Assembly (NCBI RefSeq): GCF_039555755.1
Contig: NZ_CP154631.1
Coordinates: forward strand, 2,666,001-2,730,000
Length of the DNA stretch: 64,000 nucleotides
From: Pseudomonas sediminis
GTDB lineage: Bacteria; Pseudomonadota; Gammaproteobacteria; Pseudomonadales; Pseudomonadaceae
Direction: 5' to 3'
Shown: piece by piece, positions 46,216 through 58,000 of the stretch
Layout: each line of letters begins with the position of its first letter
Position numbering within the stretch: position 1 is the stretch's first letter
Notes under the pieces: model-generated
Databases searched by the model: none
The model's input: the letters and a program-made list of their open reading frames with translations, nothing else
Told to the model about the DNA's origin: nothing
Made by a program: the position numbers and the translations under genes

Positions 46216-46638
46216 TCAGTCCAGTGCTTCGACCCTGACCGGCACCACGCCTGCGCGCAGCATGTCCAGTTGCGTTGCGGCGGCCCGGGAAACATCGATA
46301 ACCCGGCCGCGCACGAAGGGGCCGCGGTCGTTGATGCGCAGTACCACGTTGCGGTTGTTGTTGAGGTTGGTCACCCGCACGCGTGTGCCAAAGGGCAGGG
46401 TGCGATGCGCGGCGGTCAGCGCGTTCTGATCGAAACGTTCGCCGCTGGCCGTACGCTGGCCGTGGTGGCGGTCACCGTAGTAGGAGGCCTTGCCGGTTTC
46501 GCTGCCGCCTGGGCCGCCGCCGAACGTGGAGCAGCCGCCGAGCAGGGTGAGAGCGCCGAGCAGGGCAAGGGTCTGTAGCCTGGATAAAATCCGGGGCAGT
46601 GAAGGTTCCCGGATTGCATCCGGGCTACGGATCATCAT
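46216..46638 (-). CDS. RlpA-like lipoprotein with REP-derived signal sequence
   Basis: About 140 residues. A lipobox LLGGC is followed by a double-psi beta-barrel domain ([61 protein letters not shown]), the lytic-transglycosylase fold of RlpA without a SPOR domain. The start is uncertain. ATG 46638 has GGAG nine bases upstream; ATGs at 46653 and 46644 precede it. The n-region [21 protein letters not shown] is encoded by the REP doublet at 46575-46628, so the original signal peptide was altered. The gat-operon terminator ends directly before the start. Confidence 0.82.
   Translation of the reverse strand: MMIRSPDAIREPSLPRILSRLQTLALLGALTLLGGCSTFGGGPGGSETGKASYYGDRHHGQRTASGERFDQNALTAAHRTLPFGTRVRVTNLNNNRNVVLRINDRGPFVRGRVIDVSRAAATQLDMLRAGVVPVRVEALD
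46575..46628. repeat. REP doublet inside the rlpA start region
   Basis: Arm 46575-46595 (GTAGCCTGGAT followed by an imperfect complement) faces arm 46608-46628, which reads GTAGCCCGGATGCAATCCGGG on the minus strand, identical to the 37100 copy. The arms match at 18 of 21 positions. The element lies within the coding sequence of the lipoprotein signal peptide. Confidence 0.82.
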
Positions 46639-46653
46639 GTTCATGGACTCCAT

Positions 46654-46679
46654 AAAAAAACGCCGGGCGAGCCCGGCGT
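46654..46679 (-). terminator. Intrinsic terminator of the gatCAB operon
   Basis: ACGCCGGGC / GCCCGGCGT stem with a two-base loop and a following run of seven T on the minus strand. It lies 33 bases after the gatB stop. Confidence 0.9.
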
Positions 46680-46711
46680 CGTTGCAGCTAGCGTAAGCGA
46701 GCCGGTCCGGC

Positions 46712-48160
46712 TCAGCCTTCGAGCTTTTTCTTCAGCAGTTCGTTCACTTGCCCCGGGTTGGCCTTGCCCTTGGAGGCTTTCATGGCCTGCCCGACGAAGA
46801 AGCCGAACATCTTGCCGCGCTTGGCTTCGTCGCTGGTGCGGTACTGCTCGACCTGTTCGGCGTTGGCCGCCAGCACTTCGTCGAGCATCTTCTCGATGGC
46901 GCCGGAATCGGTGACCTGCTTGAGGCCCTTCTTCTCGATCACTTCATCAGCCGTTGCGCCTTCACCGGCAGCCAGGGCTTCGAAGACCATCTTGGCGATC
47001 TTGCCGCTGATGGTGTTGTCCTTGATGCGAAGGATCATGCCGCCCAGTTGCTCGGCGGACACCGGCGACTGGTCGATCTCCAGGTTGTCCTTGTTGAGCA
47101 GGCTGGACAGCTCGCCCATCACCCAGTTGGCGGCCAGCTTGGCATCGCCACAGGTCTTGGCGACCACTTCGAAATAGTCGGCCAGCTCGCGGCTGGCGCT
47201 CAATACACTGGCATCGTAGGCTGACAGCGCGTACTGGTTCTCGAAGCGCTCGCGCTTCTGCGGCGGCAGCTCGGGCAGGGCCGCGCGCAGTTCGTCGAGG
47301 AAGCTGCGCTCGATGACCACCGGCAGCAGGTCCGGGCAGGGGAAGTAACGGTAGTCGTTGGCTTCTTCCTTGCTGCGCATGGAGCGGGTCTGATCCTTGT
47401 TCGGATCGTACAGGCGGGTTTCCTGAACCACCTTGCCACCGTCCTCGATCAGCTCGATCTGGCGCTGCACTTCATGGTTGATGGCTTTCTCGATGAAGCG
47501 GAACGAGTTGACGTTCTTGATTTCGGCGCGGGTGCCGAACTCGGCCTGGCCCTTCGGGCGTACCGACACGTTGCAGTCGCAGCGCAGCGAGCCTTCGGCC
47601 ATGTTACCGTCGCAGATACCCAGATAGCGCACCAGGGCGTGGATGGCTTTCACGTAGGCGACCGCTTCCTTGGCCGATCGGATGTCCGGCTCGGAGACGA
47701 TTTCCAGCAAAGGCGTGCCGGCGCGGTTCAGGTCGATGCCGCTCATGCCTTGGAAGTCTTCGTGCAGGCTCTTGCCTGCGTCTTCTTCCAGGTGCGCACG
47801 GGTGATGCCAATGCGCTTGACGGTGCCGTCTTCCAGGGCGATGTCGAGGAAACCCTTGCCGACGATGGGGTGCTCCATCTGGCTGGTCTGGTAACCCTTC
47901 GGCAGGTCCGGGTAGAAGTAGTTCTTGCGTGCGAAGATATTACGCTCGGCGATCTCGGCATCGATGGCCAGGCCGAACTGGCAGGCCATGCGCACGGCTT
48001 CGGCGTTAAGCACCGGCAGGGTGCCGGGCATGCCGAGGTCGACCAGGCTGGCCTGGGTGTTGGGCTCAGCGCCAAAGGTGGTGGCGCTGGCCGAGAAAAT
48101 CTTCGATTGGGTGCTGAGCTGAGCGTGAATCTCGAGCCCGATGACTGTTTCCCACTGCAT
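46712..48160 (-). CDS. gatB: Asp/Glu-tRNA amidotransferase subunit GatB
   Basis: A 482-residue subunit that activates mischarged Glu-tRNA(Gln)/Asp-tRNA(Asn) for amide transfer. Characteristic sequences are [69 protein letters not shown] and [13 protein letters not shown]. The C-terminal YqeY-like tail domain is present ([26 protein letters not shown]). It is the last gene of gatCAB and ends before a strong terminator. Confidence 0.97.
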   Translation of the reverse strand: MQWETVIGLEIHAQLSTQSKIFSASATTFGAEPNTQASLVDLGMPGTLPVLNAEAVRMACQFGLAIDAEIAERNIFARKNYFYPDLPKGYQTSQMEHPIVGKGFLDIALEDGTVKRIGITRAHLEEDAGKSLHEDFQGMSGIDLNRAGTPLLEIVSEPDIRSAKEAVAYVKAIHALVRYLGICDGNMAEGSLRCDCNVSVRPKGQAEFGTRAEIKNVNSFRFIEKAINHEVQRQIELIEDGGKVVQETRLYDPNKDQTRSMRSKEEANDYRYFPCPDLLPVVIERSFLDELRAALPELPPQKRERFENQYALSAYDASVLSASRELADYFEVVAKTCGDAKLAANWVMGELSSLLNKDNLEIDQSPVSAEQLGGMILRIKDNTISGKIAKMVFEALAAGEGATADEVIEKKGLKQVTDSGAIEKMLDEVLAANAEQVEQYRTSDEAKRGKMFGFFVGQAMKASKGKANPGQVNELLKKKLEG

Positions 48161-48171
48161 CTTTATCGTCC

Positions 48172-49623
48172 TCAGAAGCCGCTCGGTGCTTGTTTGTGCC
48201 AGTCGCTGACCTGCTGGTACTGGTGTGCGACATTGAGCAGACGACCTTCCTGGAAGTAGTTGCCGAGCAACTGCACGCCTACTGGCAGACCATCGACGAA
48301 GCCGGCCGGCATCGACAGGCCGGGAATGCCGGCCAGGTTGGCGGTGATGGTGTAGATGTCTTCCAGGTAGGCGGACACCGGGTCGGCGTTCTTCTCGCCG
48401 AGTTTCCAGGCCAGGTTCGGCGTGGTCGGGCCGAGGATCACGTCGACCTCCTTGAAGGCCGCGACGAAGTCGTTCTTGATCAGCCGGCGGATCTGCTGGG
48501 CCTTGATGTAGTAGGCATCGTAGTAACCGGCGGACAGCGCATAGGTGCCAACCATGATGCGGCGCTTCACTTCGGCACCGAAGCCTTCTTCCCGCGAGCG
48601 CTTGTACAGATCCTGCAGGTCTTTGGGGTTTTCGCAGCGGTAGCCGAAGCGCACGCCGTCGAAACGCGACAGGTTGGAGCTGGCTTCTGCTGGCGCGATC
48701 ACGTAGTAGGCCGGGATGGCGTGCTGCATGTTCGGCAGGTTGATGTCCTTGACGGTGGCGCCGAGCTTTTTCAACTCCTCGACCACAGTCATCACCTTCT
48801 CACCGATGCGCGCATCGAGGCCAGTGCCGAAGTATTCCTTGGGCAGGCCGATGCGCAGGCCGGCCAGCGGCTGGGCGAGGGCGGCGAGGTAGTCATCGAC
48901 CGGCTGATCGACGCTGGTGGAATCCTTGGTATCGAAGCCGGCCATGGCGCCGAGCAGCAGTGCGCAGTCTTCGGCGGTGCGGGCCAGCGGGCCACCCTGA
49001 TCGAGGCTGGAAGCATAGGCGATCATGCCCCAGCGCGAGACGCGGCCGTAGGTCGGTTTGATGCCGGTAAGGTTGGTCAGCGCGGCTGGCTGGCGAATCG
49101 AGCCGCCAGTGTCGGTGCCGGTAGCGGCTGGCAGCAGGCGCGCAGCAACGGCGGCGGCCGAACCACCCGAGGAACCACCCGGTACGCGGCTGGTGTCCCA
49201 AGGGTTCTTCACCGGGCCGTAGTGGCTGGATTCGTTGGCCGAGCCCATGGCGAATTCGTCCATGTTCAGCTTGCCCAGGGTGACAGTGCCAGCGGCGGCC
49301 AGCTTCTCGACCACGGTGGCGTCATAGGGGGCCTTGAAGCCGGTGAGAATTTTCGAACCACAGGAGGTCAGCACGCCGTTGGTACAGAACAGATCCTTGT
49401 GCGCGATCGGCGCGCCGAGCAGTGGACCGTTTTCACCGGCGGCGCGGCGTGCGTCAGCGGCCTTGGCCTGCTCGATGGCCAGATCCTCGGTGACGGTGAT
49501 GAAGCTGTTGAGCTGCGGGTCGAGTTGCGCGATGCGCGCAAGCAAGCTGCGGCTCAGCTCTTCGGCGGAGAATTGCTTGTCGGCGAGGCCGCGGGCGATC
49601 TCGGCCAAGGTCAGTTGATGCAT
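48172..49623 (-). CDS. gatA: Asp/Glu-tRNA amidotransferase subunit GatA
   Basis: A 483-residue amidase. The Ser-cisSer-Lys catalytic triad is visible: Lys in [10 protein letters not shown], cis-Ser in [13 protein letters not shown] and the nucleophile Ser in [14 protein letters not shown]. It releases ammonia from glutamine for the GatB partner. It lies 11 bases upstream of gatB and 15 bases downstream of gatC. Confidence 0.97.
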   Translation of the reverse strand: MHQLTLAEIARGLADKQFSAEELSRSLLARIAQLDPQLNSFITVTEDLAIEQAKAADARRAAGENGPLLGAPIAHKDLFCTNGVLTSCGSKILTGFKAPYDATVVEKLAAAGTVTLGKLNMDEFAMGSANESSHYGPVKNPWDTSRVPGGSSGGSAAAVAARLLPAATGTDTGGSIRQPAALTNLTGIKPTYGRVSRWGMIAYASSLDQGGPLARTAEDCALLLGAMAGFDTKDSTSVDQPVDDYLAALAQPLAGLRIGLPKEYFGTGLDARIGEKVMTVVEELKKLGATVKDINLPNMQHAIPAYYVIAPAEASSNLSRFDGVRFGYRCENPKDLQDLYKRSREEGFGAEVKRRIMVGTYALSAGYYDAYYIKAQQIRRLIKNDFVAAFKEVDVILGPTTPNLAWKLGEKNADPVSAYLEDIYTITANLAGIPGLSMPAGFVDGLPVGVQLLGNYFQEGRLLNVAHQYQQVSDWHKQAPSGF

Positions 49624-49638
49624 GTCGGGCCCTTTCCT

Positions 49639-49926
49639 TTATTCGATGACTTTCGGCACGAGGTACAGACCGCTTTCCACGGCCGGGGCGATAGCCTGAT
49701 AGGCGTCGCGCTGGTTGCTCTCGGTGACCACGTCGGCACGTAGACGCTGGGTGGCTTCCAGCGGGTGGGCCAGGGGTTCGATGCCCTGGGTGTCGACCGC
49801 CTGCATCTGGTCGATCAGGCCGAGAATGCTGTTCAGGGTCTCGGTGGTTTGCGGAATATCGCGTTCGTTCAGACCCAGGTGGGCCAGGTGGGCGATTTTT
49901 TCCACCTCGGAGCGTTCAAGCGCCAT
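49639..49926 (-). CDS. gatC: Asp/Glu-tRNA amidotransferase subunit GatC
   Basis: A 95-residue stabilising subunit. Start 49926 gives [24 protein letters not shown], the standard N-terminus; the extended frame upstream is not conserved. The body ([27 protein letters not shown] ... [20 protein letters not shown]) matches GatC. It is the first gene of the operon and divergent from mreB; the shared intergenic region (49927-50154) holds both promoters. Confidence 0.95.
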   Translation of the reverse strand: MALERSEVEKIAHLAHLGLNERDIPQTTETLNSILGLIDQMQAVDTQGIEPLAHPLEATQRLRADVVTESNQRDAYQAIAPAVESGLYLVPKVIE

Positions 49927-50142
49927 CGGGGGTTCTCCAGTGGAAGTGTGACAGAGAGGGCATGCAGGGAACGGATGTCGCGAGCCAGTGGTCAAAGGCC
50001 GCGATGTGCAGCTACAAGGCCCGGAAAAACAGGCAATCTACCATATTGCCGCCTTGCTCAAAATCCCTGCCGTTGTTAGAGTTTGCCGCACTTTTTACCC
50101 GCGCGTTTTTCCGCGTCTGACTTTTACCCACGCGTTGCCTAG

Positions 50143-51192
<1,050 letters not shown>

Positions 51193-51215
51193 GCCCCGCG
51201 GCTGTGGACGCTTGC

Positions 51216-51237
51216 CGTGCCGCCTCCGGGCGGCACG
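51216..51237 (+). terminator. Hairpin between mreB and mreC
   Basis: CGTGCCGCC / GGCGGCACG is a perfect 9-bp stem around TCCG, with no T tract. It may attenuate transcription so that MreB is made in excess over MreCD. Confidence 0.5.
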
Positions 51238-51323
51238 CGAATATTCGAGCATTGCAGTACACTCGGCCCAACCTTCGCCAGACCGGTTCGCCCTTCGCAT
51301 GAATTCGCGCGCTTTCCGCCCTC

Positions 51324-52334
51324 GTGGCGCACAAGGAGCAGCTCATTAAGCCGCTCTTCGCCAAAGGTCCCTCGCTGGGCATTCGCATGTTGGTATTTGC
51401 CGTTTTGTCGGCAGTGCTGATGGTGGTCGACGCCCGCTTCGATACGCTCAAACCTGTGCGTAGCATGATGGGCATGGTGTTGACGCCCCTGTACGAACTG
51501 GCCGAGATGCCTGTGCGAGCCTGGGAAGGCGCGACCCAGCAAATTTCCTCGCGAAGCGAATTGCTGGCCGAAAACGAGAAGCTCAAGGCCGAAGCCCTGT
51601 TGCTGCAGCGCCGCCTGCAGAAGTTGGCGACCCTTACCGAGCAGAACGTGCGCCTGCGCGAGCTGCTCAACTCTGCAGCGTTGGTGGACGAGGAAGTGCT
51701 GGTCAGCGAACTGATCGGCGTCGATCCCAACCCCTACACGCACCGCATCCTGATCGACAAGGGTGAGAAGGACTGCGTCGACGAGAGCAAGAAAAACTGC
51801 GTGTTCCTCGGTCAGCCGGTGCTCGATGCCCGCGGCCTGATGGGGCAGGTGGTGGAAGTCATGCCCTATACCTCGCGCGTACTGCTGCTTACCGATAACA
51901 CCCACAGTATTCCGGTGCAGGTCAACCGTAACGGCCTGCGCGCCATCGCTGTCGGCACCGGCAACCCGGAGAGCCTCGAACTGCGTCACGTCGCCGATAC
52001 CGCCGATATCAAGGAAGGCGATCTGCTGGTCAGCTCCGGCATGGGCCAGCGTTTCCCAGCTGGCTATCCGGTAGCCACGGTCAAAGAGGTCATCCATGAC
52101 TCCGGCCAGCCATTCGCCATCGTTCGCGCCACGCCGACCGCGGCGCTCAATCGCAGTCGTTACTTGCTGCTGGTGTTCTCCGATCGTCGCAGTCCCGAGC
52201 AGCGTGCCACCGATTCGGCCCAGGCTCAGGAGGCCGCCGACCGCGAGGCCGTACAGGAACGTATCCAAGGTGAACAGGCGCCAGAGTCGAGCGTCGCTCC
52301 GGCCGCGGACACGCCCGCACAGGAGGCGAACTGA
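51324..52334 (+). CDS. mreC: Rod shape-determining protein MreC
   Basis: About 330 residues: one membrane helix (IRMLVFAVLSAVLMVVD), a coiled coil (LLAENEKLKAEALLLQRRLQKLATLTEQNVRLRELL), then two six-stranded beta-barrel domains (VFLGQPVLDARGLMGQVVEVMPYTSRVLLLTD) in the periplasm. It links MreB to the wall synthases. The first in-frame start of usual type is GTG 51324, which has no ribosome-binding site. AAGGAG at 51333-51338 is six bases before ATT 51345 (ATT AAG CCG CTC), giving MIKPLFAKGPSLG, so ATT 51345 is the more likely true start. The C-terminal 45 residues are acidic and Ala/Glu-rich. Confidence 0.93.
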   Translation: MAHKEQLIKPLFAKGPSLGIRMLVFAVLSAVLMVVDARFDTLKPVRSMMGMVLTPLYELAEMPVRAWEGATQQISSRSELLAENEKLKAEALLLQRRLQKLATLTEQNVRLRELLNSAALVDEEVLVSELIGVDPNPYTHRILIDKGEKDCVDESKKNCVFLGQPVLDARGLMGQVVEVMPYTSRVLLLTDNTHSIPVQVNRNGLRAIAVGTGNPESLELRHVADTADIKEGDLLVSSGMGQRFPAGYPVATVKEVIHDSGQPFAIVRATPTAALNRSRYLLLVFSDRRSPEQRATDSAQAQEAADREAVQERIQGEQAPESSVAPAADTPAQEAN

Positions 52335-52822
52335 TGGTCGGTGTAAGGCCCCGTAATGGCTGGGTGATCTGGCTGACCCTGGCCTTCGCGCTGCTGCTCA
52401 GCGTGGCGCCGATGCTCGAGTTCATGCAGGTCGGTCGTCCGCTGTGTGTCGCCCTGATTCTCACCTACTGGGTGCTGGCGCTGCCGCACCGGGTTGGCCT
52501 GACCACTGCCTGGGTGCTTGGTTTGGCGCAGGATGTGCTGCTCGGCACGTTGCTCGGGCAAAACGCGTTGATCCTCACCCTGATCACCTTCCTGGTGCTG
52601 AGCCTGCACCAGCGTCTGCGCATGTTTCCCATGTGGCAGCAGAGCATGGTGCTGATGGTGGTGTTCGGTCTCGCCCAGTTGGTTCAACTGTGGCTCAACG
52701 CCTTGACCGGCAGCCGTCCGCCAACCCTGGCCTTCATCCTTCCAGCACTGGTCAGCGCCCTGCTGTGGCCCTGGATCTGCGTCATCCTGCGTGGATTGCA
52801 CCAGCGCCTCAACGTCAACTGA
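52334..52822 (+). CDS. mreD: Rod shape-determining protein MreD
   Basis: A 162-residue inner-membrane protein with about five hydrophobic segments ([70 protein letters not shown]). The [17 protein letters not shown] segment is the MreD family hallmark. Its ATG overlaps the mreC stop by one base, so it is translationally coupled. Confidence 0.95.
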   Translation: MVGVRPRNGWVIWLTLAFALLLSVAPMLEFMQVGRPLCVALILTYWVLALPHRVGLTTAWVLGLAQDVLLGTLLGQNALILTLITFLVLSLHQRLRMFPMWQQSMVLMVVFGLAQLVQLWLNALTGSRPPTLAFILPALVSALLWPWICVILRGLHQRLNVN

Positions 52823-52871
52823 ACGCGGCCTGCCGCACGGCTGGCCGCGGTTCGCCAAGGGAGATACCCGC

Positions 52872-53474
52872 ATGGCCGAGCTGTTTCTGGCCTCCGCCTC
52901 GCCCCGTCGCCGTGAATTGCTGGCTCAGATCGCTGTGCCTTGCGTCACGCAAATCGCCTCGATAGATGAAAATCCGTTGCCAGCCGAGCCGGCGGCAGCC
53001 TATGTAGAGCGTTTGGCGCGTGAGAAAGCGCGCGCCGGTCTGCTCGCCTTGGGCGGGCACAAGGATGTCGTGGTGTTGGGCGCCGATACCGCTGTGGTGC
53101 TCGATGGACGCATTCTGGGTAAGCCAGCGGATTTCGCCGAGTCACGTGCGATGCTGCAGGCTCTGTCGGGGCGTAGCCATCAGGTGATGACGGCCGTGGC
53201 GCTGGTCGGTGGCGATCGTGAGGCGGCGCGAGTGGTCAGCAGTGAGGTGAGCTTTCGTCCTATCAGCGAGGCGGAAATCGAAGCGTACTGGGCCAGCGGC
53301 GAGCCATGTGACAAAGCGGGAAGTTATGGTATCCAGGGGTTGGCGGCCGTGTTCGTCAATCGATTGCAGGGTAGCTATTCAGCAGTGGTCGGCCTGCCGC
53401 TGTGCGAAACTGCGGAGCTGCTTGGCGAATTCGGTATTGCCTGTTGGCAGTTGCCGGCGAAAGGGCCGCGTTAA
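52872..53474 (+). CDS. maf: Maf-family nucleoside triphosphate pyrophosphatase
   Basis: A 200-residue house-cleaning nucleotide pyrophosphatase acting on modified or non-canonical dTTP/UTP. The N-terminal phosphate loop is [15 protein letters not shown]; the metal- and catalysis-related segments are [19 protein letters not shown] and the [18 protein letters not shown] substrate loop. Start 52872 follows GGAGAT; a longer frame overlaps mreD. It sits between mreD and rng, its usual place. Confidence 0.95.
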   Translation: MAELFLASASPRRRELLAQIAVPCVTQIASIDENPLPAEPAAAYVERLAREKARAGLLALGGHKDVVVLGADTAVVLDGRILGKPADFAESRAMLQALSGRSHQVMTAVALVGGDREAARVVSSEVSFRPISEAEIEAYWASGEPCDKAGSYGIQGLAAVFVNRLQGSYSAVVGLPLCETAELLGEFGIACWQLPAKGPR

Positions 53475-53579
53475 GAACCCAGGCGGTGGCAGCATAGAGT
53501 AGTTTTTTGGACGTGCCCGAAAGCTTGAGTCCGCGGGGCGTTGCAGTAGCCCGGCCGGCATGATCACCAGGATGGATGC

Positions 53580-55037
53580 ATGAGCGAAGAGATTCTGATC
53601 AATATCACGCCGATGGAGTCGCGCGTGGCGGTGGTGGAAAATGGCGTGCTGCAGGAAGTGCACGTCGAGCGTACACAGAAGCGCGGCATCGTAGGCAACA
53701 TCTACAAGGGTAAAGTGGTGCGCGTGCTGCCCGGCATGCAGGCGGCCTTCGTCGATATTGGCCTGGAGCGTGCGGCCTTCATTCATGCTTCCGAGATTTC
53801 CACCCGCGAAGGAGCGGCGGTGGAGCCGATCAGCGCCCTGGTTCACGAAGGGCAGAGCCTGGTGGTGCAGGTCACCAAGGACCCCATCGGCAGCAAGGGG
53901 GCGCGTCTGACCACGCAGTTGTCCATCCCTTCGCGGTATCTGGTGTACATGCCACGCACCAGTCATGTCGGTATTTCCCTGAAGATCGAAGATGAAGCCG
54001 AGCGCGAGCGCCTCAAGCAGGTAGTCGCCGATTGCGTCGCCGCCGAAGGCATCGAGGAGGCCGGCGGCTTCATCTTGCGCACCGCAGCTGAGGGTGCTGG
54101 CGCTGATGAAATTCTGATCGACATCCGTTATTTGCGTCGCCTCTGGGACCAGATCGGCGCGCAGATCCAGAATGCCAAGGCGCCTGTGGTGATCTACGAG
54201 GATCTGTCCCTGGCGCTGCGTACCTTGCGTGACCTGGTCAGCCTACGTACCGAGAAGATTCGCGTGGACTCGCGGGAAACCTTCCAGAAAATCACCCAGT
54301 TCGTCGCCGAGCTGATGCCGGAGATTGCCGACCGCCTCGAGCATTACCCCGGTGAGCGGCCGATCTTCGACCTGTACGGTGTCGAGGATGAAATCCAGCG
54401 CGCACTGGAGCGCAAGGTGCCGCTAAAGTCCGGCGGCTATCTGGTGGTCGACCCTGCCGAGGCGATGAGCACCATCGACGTCAACACCGGCGCCTTCGTC
54501 GGCCATCGCACGCTTGAGGAAACCATCTTCAAGACCAACCTCGAGGCCGCTACCGCGATTGCCCGTCAGCTACGCCTGCGCAACCTGGGCGGCATCATCA
54601 TCATCGACTTCATCGACATGGAAGATGAAGAGCATCAGCGCCAGGTGCTGCGCACCCTGGAAAAGCAGCTCGAGCGTGATCACGCCAAGACCAACATCAT
54701 CGGCATCACCGAGCTCGGCCTGGTGCAGATGACCCGCAAGCGCACGCGCGAAAGTCTCGAGCAGATTCTCTGCGAGCCCTGCAGCGCCTGTCAGGGACGC
54801 GGCAAGCTGAAGACGCCGGAGACCATCTGCTACGAGATCTTCCGCGAGATTCTGCGCGAAGCCCGTGCCTACCAGGCGGAAAGCTACCGGGTGCTGGCTA
54901 ATCAGAAGGTGGTTGATCGCCTGCTCGATGAAGAGTCGGGCAACGTCGCCGATCTGGAAGCCTTCATCGGACGTACCATCAAGTTCCAGGTGGAAACCAT
55001 GTATTCCCAGGAACAGTACGACGTGGTGCTGCTCTGA
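53580..55037 (+). CDS. rng: Ribonuclease G
   Basis: A 485-residue endoribonuclease of the RNase E/G family. The S1 RNA-binding domain spans about 38-125 (GNIYKGKVVRVLPGMQAAFVDIGLERAAFIHASEI). The DNase I-like catalytic part has Mg ligands in STIDVNTGAFVG and IIIDFIDMEDE. The zinc-link is CEPCSACQGRG. RNase G matures the 5' end of 16S rRNA and degrades mRNA. It lacks the long C-terminal scaffold of RNase E. Confidence 0.97.
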   Translation: MSEEILINITPMESRVAVVENGVLQEVHVERTQKRGIVGNIYKGKVVRVLPGMQAAFVDIGLERAAFIHASEISTREGAAVEPISALVHEGQSLVVQVTKDPIGSKGARLTTQLSIPSRYLVYMPRTSHVGISLKIEDEAERERLKQVVADCVAAEGIEEAGGFILRTAAEGAGADEILIDIRYLRRLWDQIGAQIQNAKAPVVIYEDLSLALRTLRDLVSLRTEKIRVDSRETFQKITQFVAELMPEIADRLEHYPGERPIFDLYGVEDEIQRALERKVPLKSGGYLVVDPAEAMSTIDVNTGAFVGHRTLEETIFKTNLEAATAIARQLRLRNLGGIIIIDFIDMEDEEHQRQVLRTLEKQLERDHAKTNIIGITELGLVQMTRKRTRESLEQILCEPCSACQGRGKLKTPETICYEIFREILREARAYQAESYRVLANQKVVDRLLDEESGNVADLEAFIGRTIKFQVETMYSQEQYDVVLL

Positions 55038-55063
55038 GCGCGGGGGCTGCCGAGGCGAGCGCC

Positions 55064-58000
55064 CTGGCGCGCCTCTTTTCCGCGCTGCTGCGCTGGGGCT
55101 TGGGCTTGTGCGCCGCTGTGTTGGTGCTGGCGGCGCTGTACGTCAGTCTGGGCCGTGAGCTGGTGCCGTTAGTAGCCGAATATCGGCTCGAGCTGGAAGA
55201 CCGTGTCACGGCGCAGTTGGGTGTGCCGGTGCGCATCGGTCGCCTCGAAGGCCGTTGGCAGGGTTTTGCCCCGGTACTGGAGGCGCATGACGTGCGTCTG
55301 GGTAGCGACGAGGAAGGCTTGAGCCTGGAGCGAGTACAACTGGTGCCGGACGTGGGCGGTAGTCTGCTGGCCCGCCAGCCGCGCATCGCCCACCTGCAGT
55401 TCGACGGTCTGCAGCTGAACGTACTGCAGAACGCCGAAGGTGGCTGGCAGTTACAAGGGATGCCACAGCGCAGCGGTCCCGAGGTGAATGTCGAGCAGCT
55501 ACTGGAACAGTTGCAGATCGTGCATCGCATCAGCCTGCTCGACAGTCGTGTGGTGGTGCAGCCGCTGGATCAGGAGCCGCTGCTGCTCAGCTACGTCAAC
55601 CTGAGCCTGCGCTATGGCAACAACACTCAGCGTCTCGACGGCCGCCTGCTGCTGCCTGATGGGCAACCGGTGGCGCTGCGTTTGCGCACGCGCATGCAGC
55701 CCGAGAGTTGGCGCGAGGCACAATCCGAGCTTTATCTAAGCCTGCCGCAGAGCGACTGGGCTGCCTGGCTGCCGAAATCGCTGCTCGGTGACTGGCAGTT
55801 ACAGCGTCTGCAGGCTGGTGGAGAGCTGTGGCTGGAGGGCCATGGCCTGACCCTGGACAAAGGTGCCTTACGCCTGCATGCCCCCGAGTTGGTCGGCGGC
55901 CAGGCCAAGCATGAAGCGGTGACGCTCAAGGACCTTGCCTTCAACGCCTTTTTCACTCAAGACAAGCAGGGCGTGCGGGCGCAGATCGACTCCCTGGCCC
56001 TGACCCATGGTGAGCAGCGCATCGGCGAATTGCACCTGAACCTGAAGCAAAAGGATGGGGGCGAGCCTGACGAGCGCTGGGCGCTGACGGCTGATCGTCT
56101 TGATCTTGCGGCCTGGGCGCCGCTGGTGCAGGCGCTGGTGCCGATGCCCGATAAAGCCCGCGATGTCTTGGGCGAGCTGGCGCCGGTTGGTGCGATCAAC
56201 AACCTGCTGCTCGATTACTACCCCCGGCATGAAGGCGCCGAACGCCTGCAATTCGCCGCCAATCTGGACAAGGTGGGCATTCAGGCCTATCACGGCGCGC
56301 CGGCCGCCGAGAACGTCACTGGCAGTGCCTCGGGCAATATGTTCCAGGGCGAGCTGCGCCTGAACAGCGAAAATTTCGCCCTGCACCTCGATCAGCTGTT
56401 TCCCAAGCCCTGGCGCTACCGCCATGCTCAGGCCCGGTTGAGTTGGGACTGGAGTGAAACCGGCCTGACCTTGTACAGCCCCTACATGCGTGTTGATGGC
56501 GAGGAGGGGCAGGTCGCCGGTGACATGCTGATCCGCCTGTTGAGCGATCCTGAGGCCGAAGACTACATGGACCTGCGCGTCGGTATGCGCGACGGCGATG
56601 CGTCCTACACTGAGAAGTACCTGCCGAGCCGCGCGCCCGGCATGAGCGCCGAGCTCGATCATTGGCTGAAGACGGCCATCCGTGCGGGGCACGTCGAAGA
56701 AGGCTACTTCCAGTATCAGGGCTCGTTGAACAAGGGCGCACCGTTGGGCGCGCGCAGCCTCAGTCTGTTCTTCAAGGTCAGGGATGCCGAGCTGGCCTTC
56801 CAGCCCGGTTGGCCTGCGTTGCGCGAGGGCGTGGGTGAGGTGCTGATCGAAGATGATGCAGTGCGCGTGCGCCTACAGAGCGGGCGCTTGCAGGAAAGCC
56901 AGGTCAGCGATGTCGTGGCCAATATTCCGCTGTTGCACGACGGCAAACCACCACGTCTGCAGCTCGACGGCAAGGTGCAGAGTAGCCTGACTGACGCCAT
57001 CAAACTATTGCAGGAAGCGCCTCTGGGGACCGCAGAAATCTTTGCCGGTTGGCAAGGTGAGGGGCCTCTGGCTGGCCGTCTGCAGCTGGATATTCCGCTG
57101 CAGAAAGGGCAGCCGCCTGGTGTGGTGGTGGACTTCGCCACTGAGGGCGCAAGCCTCAAATTGGCCAATCCCGATCTGCAACTGAGCAAGGTTCAAGGCG
57201 CGTTTCGCTTCGACAGCGCTGCCGGGCTGAGCGCGCCGGATGTTCGCGCCGAGGTCTTCGGGCGTCAGGTGCGCGGCAAGATCAGCGCCGAGGGCGCAAG
57301 TGGGCAGGCGCGTACGGTTTTCGATCTGCGTGGACGGGTCCAGGTCGATACCCTCAGCCAGTGGCTGGGTGGGCCGCAGAAGCTGCCAGTCAGCGGACTG
57401 CTGCCTTATCGCCTGCGCCTTACCCTGGATGGCGATGACAGCAAGCTGCGTGTCGACTCCAACCTGCGCGGTGTGGTGGTCGACCTGCCCGCGCCTTTCG
57501 GTAAGACGGCGCAGCAGGAGCGGGATACCGATTGGCGCATGACCCTCTCCGGGCGTGAGCGCCGTTACTGGGCGAACTATGGCGAGCTTGCCAGTCTGAG
57601 TCTGGCCGCACCTCCGGGGGCGCTGGCAGACGGCCGCGGTGAGCTGGTGCTTGGCGGTGGCGCGGCCGGTCTGCCGCCCGGCCAGGGGCTGCGAGTGCGT
57701 GGGGGTCTGGACGAGCTGGACCTGGACGCCTGGAAGCAGCTCGGCAGCAATCATCCGGTCAAGGTGGATGCCGACAGCCAGCGCCTGTTTCGCAGTGCGC
57801 GACTGGATATCGGGCGTTTCCGCGGCTTTGGCCAAGAGGTCGAACAGCTGACCCTTGGTCTGGCGCGAGAAGGCCAGGGCTGGGCCTTGCAACTCGACAG
57901 CGAGCTGGCGGCCGGACGTGTGCTGTTGGCCGATGCCGAGGGTGTGCCTATACGTATCGATCTGCAGCACGTGCGGTTGCCGGCGCCAGATCCTGAGGCG

